Below, piece after piece: positions 59,786 through 64,000 of a stretch of 64,000 bases of DNA (position 1 is the first letter of the stretch; each line of letters starts with the position of its first letter). The notes beneath the pieces were generated by a model, which had not been told where the DNA came from, did not search any database, and saw only the letters and a list, made by a program, of their open reading frames with translations. The DNA is taken from the NCBI GenBank assembly GCA_032433765.1, contig JAVIAB010000073.1, positions 58,771,065-58,835,064 on the forward strand, written 5' to 3'. This DNA comes from Megaustenia siamemsis. Its lineage: Eukaryota > Mollusca > Gastropoda > Stylommatophora > Ariophantidae. The position numbers were made by a program, and so were the translations under genes.

Positions 59786-60589
59786 AAAAATCTCCACAGC
59801 ACACACTCGCCATTCACTAAAAAAACACCACCCACTAGAACGATAAACAAAACTCACAACAAACATTCGCTACAGCAAAACATAACAACCAATAACGAAA
59901 ACAACACCGCCTCATTATATAACAAACAATATAGGGTTCATCACCTATAACATATAGACGTAGTACTCAATAAATAAAAGCACACGTCTAGTAGATAGGT
60001 GCAGTAAAACAACACACTTTACTCATTAAAAATACAAAAGTCACTGCAAAAACACACGATACGGTCTATTACAATCGGTAACAATTGTGTGTTAAAATGT
60101 ACAAAATTGGTATATTAATGTTAACATTCGTTAACATTCCTTTACGTAGAACATTCAATATGTAAAATTCAACAGACACTATAAACTCTATTAAAGCTAC
60201 TCTAAAGGATTATGTATATAACAAAGCTAAATGCAACACTCGATTCATATATGCGAATGCAATAAAAAAATTACACTCGTTCCAATAGCAAACATCATTT
60301 AGTAAAACACTTAGTACGCCACTCATCAAAACAAATTACAACATCGCAACAAAATGCATCACCCCACAAACAGAACTTAGCGCTCACTACAAAGCATAGT
60401 ACTCACGGAAACACCCGTTACAACACACATATATAACACTACAGATGGCGGATATTACACTCATACTACTCATATTACTAGTATACATGCGTTAAGACAA
60501 ATAACTTATAACACCCACCACAAAATTGTCCTTAAAATCTCACTCACAACACATAAATACCAAATACCCACTATAATTTCATACTACAC
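59786..60589. other. Intronic AC-rich stretch, no gene
   Basis: Strongly A/C-biased on the plus strand (many ACAACA and CACTA words), grading into the minisatellite that follows. Probably an older, decayed part of the same array. Confidence 0.5.
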
Positions 60590-61525
60590 GACACACTACC
60601 TCATGTACTACAATAGCTACTACAACACACACTATCACATCTACAACAACACCCACTACCACATCTACAATAAAACCCACTACCACGTTTTTACAACAAC
60701 ACCCACTACAACATCTACAAAAAACCCACCAACATCTACAAAAACACCCACTACCACATCTACTGCAACACCAACTACCACATCGACTACAACACCCACT
60801 ACCATATCTACAACAACACCCACCTCCACATCTACAATAACACCCACTACCACCCTTCTACCATTGCCAAATCTACAACAACATCCACTACAACATCTAC
60901 AACAACACCCACTACCACATCTACAGCAACGTCCACTACCACATCTTCTATAACACCCACTGCCACATCTACAACAACACTCACTACCACATCTTCTATA
61001 ACACTCACTACCACATCTTCTATAACACTCACTACCACATCTATAACAACACCCACTACCATATCTTCTATAACACCCACTGCCACATCTACAACAACAC
61101 TCACTACCACATCTACAACAACACTCACTACTACATCTACAACAAAACTCACTACCACATCTACAACAACACCCACTACCACATCTACAACAACACTCAC
61201 TACCACATCTTCTATAACACTCAATACCACATCTACAACAACACCCACTACCACATCTACAACAACACTCACTACCACATCTTCTATAACACTCAATACC
61301 ACATCTTCTATAACACCCACTGCCACATCTACAACAACACCCACTACCACATCTTCTATAACACCCACTGCCACATCTACAACAACACCCACTACCACAT
61401 CTACAACAACACTCACTACCACATCTACAACAACGCCCACTACCACACTCTACTACTACATCCATTGCCACATCTACGCAATACCCACTACCACTCCTAT
61501 TACAACAATCACTACAACACGCTCC
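60590..61525. repeat. 24-27-bp AC-rich minisatellite
   Basis: Units such as CACTACCACATCTACAACAA, in a 24-bp form and a TCTTCTATAACA-containing form, alternate over about 930 bp. The 3-fold period leaves open frames on the minus strand (VVVGVVVDVVV and CGSECCCRC strings) that are artefacts. On the minus strand the repeat starts about 30 nt after the splice donor of the exon at 61557-61631. Confidence 0.93.
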
Positions 61526-61556
61526 ACACCACCACTACAACACCATTATCACTCAC

Positions 61557-61631
61557 ATCAATATACCGCATCCCCCACTCTCTGATCTCCTTCCTCAAGT
61601 CGTCGTACTCTAGGCCGTCTCCTTGCGCGCC
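61557..61631 (-). CDS. Internal 75-bp exon, most upstream exon found for the unassigned gene
   Basis: Minus strand: acceptor CTCTGGTGTCACCACTTCAG precedes GGCGCGCAA and donor GTGAGT follows TATATTGAT. The exon is exactly 25 codons (phase 0 at both ends) and encodes GAQGDGLEYDDLRKEIREWG then MRYID. It joins in frame to 51578-51653 after a 9.9-kb intron. It is GC-rich compared with its surroundings, as expected of coding sequence. The acidic/aromatic string recalls short conserved motifs in receptor tails, but I cannot name a family. Upstream exons were not found in 61632-64000. Confidence 0.75.
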
Positions 61632-62094
61632 CTGAAGTGGTGACACCAGAGAAGTGATTGATGGATCTACTTACATCATGATAGATTTAACGACCACGTG
61701 ATTGATTCATGCCAGTAATGCTAACTGAAGCAGATATTCAAACTATTTATATTAAACTCATTTAAACTGTATTCATCTCTCTATTTTTAGTTACATGTAT
61801 GAGCTATTAGCAAATTACTAACATACATGTATGTACATACGTCAGGCTTCTTATAGCAAGGCAAATATGGGGAACAATTTAATGACAATTTTACTGGTAC
61901 AGTTAAAAAGAGACGGCTTTTGTGGTATTGTGCGTGTGAGCGTGTCTATATGCAAGATTATATGTCTCATTATATGTGCTATGTTAGTGATCGTTTTCAT
62001 ATCTGGTAAGCTATGAACGTATGAAGGTGTTATAGTAGGAGTATTCCCGTCACTCATAGTTGACCATAACCTTTTTCAGAGCCCCTGGAAAATT
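61632..62094. other. Gene-free stretch, probably intron
   Basis: Upstream intron of the same gene if the model is right; nothing else recognised. The opposed frames at 61831-62057 are shadows of each other. Confidence 0.45.
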
Positions 62095-62310
62095 ATTATT
62101 TTTTTTATTCTTGCGCCATGAATTCCCTTTTTCTATGAATATGTATTCTTCGTGCTTGAGTTGGAGCCGTAGAGTGAGTTTCCAAATTTTGCGGTCTGTA
62201 ACTATTTATTCCCAGGCTGCAGGGTTTATATTCAGATTCTTCATGTCTTCATGTCATATTACACACGTCTATAAATCGAAAGTTTTGGGCGGCCAAGTTT
62301 TTGCCGACTG
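62095..62310 (-). pseudogene. LINE ORF2 C-terminal remnant, antisense
   Basis: The minus strand gives FRFIDVCNM and, in a second frame, MKNLNINPAAWE, then a stop and IVTDRKIWKLTLRLQLKHEE. This corresponds to the RYKDVCKRDMK, INxxxWE and xDRxxWR order of LINE C-termini. One frameshift and a stop are visible. Confidence 0.75.
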
Positions 62311-63149
62311 ATAGTTGCTGAAATAACTGAATATATTATATATGTGTTTGGACGTAAGTGAAGCTGATTGTTTTATTGCATATGATTGATTTCGGTTCCG
62401 TAAATAAATATAAGTGTTTGTATAAAATTGTATTGATGAGACTGATTAATTATTAATCTAATGGACACTGCTGCGTTACAGACTGTCTGATAGGTGCGCA
62501 ATCCTCCCTAACGCGGATAATTAAAGTCGCTAGTTAGGTGTCCACATACGTAATCCGTAATATTAATCGCTGGCTCTTACTGCCTGATGCATATCCCTTT
62601 GCATGAACTAATTATTATGCCCTTATCAATGTTTTTGTAAAAATGCTTGTGACGTAATTTACAGCGATTTCGTCTGATCCGAGAATTCGACTTTAACGCA
62701 TTATTTACAGGGCACGCAGTACGCTGAGTCGAACACGTACAATTATGTTAAATAAAGACCCTTATTTTTTCTGTAGTAATCCTTTCCTTTCCCTTTTTCT
62801 CACAGTCTTAAAAACTTAATCACTCCCTACTCCACGCTTGTATCTTTCTTATATTTCATTCTATCTTGTTGTCATCTATCTTGTAACTAAAAGTCTACCT
62901 GCGCCGTCATCACGATAGAGACAAAGAAAAGAGTCAAAGTCACATGCCACTCATGTTGTAAGAGGTGACATAGGAGATTGGGGATAAGGTCCTAGTTGGT
63001 GCTTCGCGCATCAGAGTTTGTGTGTAGCAGCTGTGCTGGGAACGTGCTGACGAGGGCACCACAACACGACGGGGATGTCCGTTGACCACGACTAGCATCA
63101 AAAGGTGGTCATGTCAGGCTATGACAACCTATTCTATCAAAGGCGGCAC
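62311..63149. other. Gene-free stretch
   Basis: No exon with good splice signals and no recognised element. Confidence 0.45.
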
Positions 63150-63312
63150 TAGTTCTTTTGCCGTTTTAACATATTTCTTTCCTAGTTCTTTTGCCGTTTT
63201 AACATATTTCTTTCCTAGTTCTTTTGCCGTTTTAACATATTTCTTTCCTAGTTCTTTTGCCGTTTTAACATATTTCTTTCCTAGTTCTTTTGCTGTTTTA
63301 ACATATTTCGAT
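63150..63312. repeat. 34-bp minisatellite, nearly 5 copies
   Basis: AGTTCTTTTGCCGTTTTAAC followed by ATATTTCTTTCCT repeats at 63150, 63184 and on; only the last copy shows a CpG-to-TpG change. Confidence 0.96.
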
Positions 63313-63400
63313 TATTTTTGTTTTGGATGTTTCGTTACTTGCTAGCTATGTAGGATTAGTTTTACTTACATATCCGTGTGTGTGTTTTTTTTGTTTGTTC

Positions 63401-63432
63401 CTGCTGAAGGCCTATTGGGCCGAAACGTCGTT
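63401..63432 (+). ncRNA. Hammerhead-ribozyme-like core motif, probably decayed
   Basis: CTGCTGA, then a 4-bp GGCC/GGCC stem II, then GAAAC, a three-base loop and GTT. The format matches minimal type I hammerheads with a two-base-pair helix III, known from Penelope-like elements, but the A6 core residue is C and no helix I is evident. It shares GCCGAAACGTYGTT with 20429-20459 on the opposite strand. Confidence 0.4.
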
Positions 63433-63559
63433 ATATCTGTGTCGTCTACTTATCACGTAAAGCTTCTAACATACCATTGTTTCTATTTTTTTGTATTTTT
63501 CCTCACATTCAGCTTTACTGCAGCTTCGCATTTGTATGCATTCATTTGCATTTCTTTGT

Positions 63560-63655
63560 GTTAGCCCTATTCTATCAAAGCAAGAGACAAAGCAGAATGT
63601 CGCTCCATGGTAACTAACTTTTGATGCGGAGACGACACTTTGAGAATGAAATCAA
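63560..63655 (+). pseudogene. LINE 3' terminal fragment
   Basis: Encodes SIKARDKAECRSMV and TNF then a stop and CGDDT, the same terminus as the antisense LINE at 38335-38420 (IKARDRVEWRSMV, CGDST). Confidence 0.75.
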
Positions 63656-63785
63656 ACATAAAGTGGCAGAAACGAACAGAAGAGCTAAAGACCGCAAATT
63701 ATATATTTCCTCGGTGCTGAAAGGCAAATGAGGAAGAATAAGAAGAAGGAAAAGAAGAGGGTTAAGAAGAAGAAGAAGAAAGATA
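63656..63785 (+). pseudogene. LINE 3' terminal fragment with (AAG)n tail
   Basis: ACAGAAGAGCTAAAGACCGC and GGTGCTGAAAGGCAAATGAG followed by AAGAAG-rich sequence, the same terminal block as 29560-29615 and 59690-59785. Confidence 0.7.
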
Positions 63786-64000
63786 AGATCCCTCTTCAAT
63801 CGTGTTTATTTTCCATAGTTTCGATATCTAGACAATTGTGGTGCCACTAGTCTTCAAAGTTTTCCAAGATGACGTCAGTCATCCATTTTTTTTGTTTTTT
63901 TTTTCTTTTTCCTTCTTGGGTAAGATATCACAAGTTTCTTGTATGATTTTCTTTAAGCATTTTCCATTTGATTGTAACATTTTCATCAGGATTTTCTCTT

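Noticed and set aside
60680..61471. Cys-rich or Val-rich protein on the minus strand
   Set aside because: Two different minus frames are open over the same 24-27-bp minisatellite; both are low-complexity strings lying in an intron beside a splice donor.
62580..62640. Additional upstream exon of the minus-strand gene with donor GTAAGA near 62577
   Set aside because: The only open stretch before it is about 27 bp with a poor acceptor; not enough to add to the model.

Overview
The window is repeat-dominated eukaryotic (animal) DNA: AT-rich, with no operons or dense genes, several families of decayed LINE retrotransposons, tRNA-headed SINEs flanked by target-site duplications (TSDs), a pogo/Tigger-like DNA transposon and many minisatellites. 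One spliced gene can be supported. A mollusc, possibly a gastropod, is my best guess from the overall look of the SINEs and LINEs; that guess is weak and nothing in the window proves it.

Layout. 1-18213 is one continuous satellite array of about 460 monomers of 39 bp, running off the left edge. Because 39 is 13 codons, it yields very long open frames on both strands that are artefacts of the period. 18.3-23.7 kb holds minisatellites (50, 42, 55 and about 95 bp) and a LINE remnant. 23.7-43.5 kb is a graveyard of 3' LINE fragments from several families, SINEs with TSDs, a minisatellite of 49 bp, a telomere-like G-rich tract, a 44-bp minisatellite, and a large inverted repeat formed by two copies of a tRNA-like SINE at 37.6-38.3 kb.

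43.8-61.6 kb on the minus strand is a protein-coding gene, of which four consecutive exons can be joined with matching splice phases: 61557-61631, 51578-51653, 47577-47665 and 43801-45684 (last exon, with stop). They encode about 705 residues of a polar, serine/asparagine/glutamine-rich, probably cytoplasmic or scaffold-type C-terminal region that I cannot assign to a family. The 5' part lies outside the window or was not found. Its introns hold two almost identical 5'-truncated LINE copies with TSDs in opposite orientation, bracketing the 89-bp exon; three SINEs; a Tigger remnant with a nested small element; and seven or more minisatellites. 61.6-64 kb again holds LINE 3' ends, a 34-bp minisatellite and a hammerhead-ribozyme-like motif.

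No bacterial-type system, CRISPR array, rRNA or functional tRNA gene is present. The points most worth following up are the inverted LINE pair around the 89-bp exon, the phase-perfect 39-bp satellite with a CpG-decay signature and an embedded foreign fragment, the 32-bp-TIR element nested in the SINE inverted repeat, and two matching hammerhead-like motifs.
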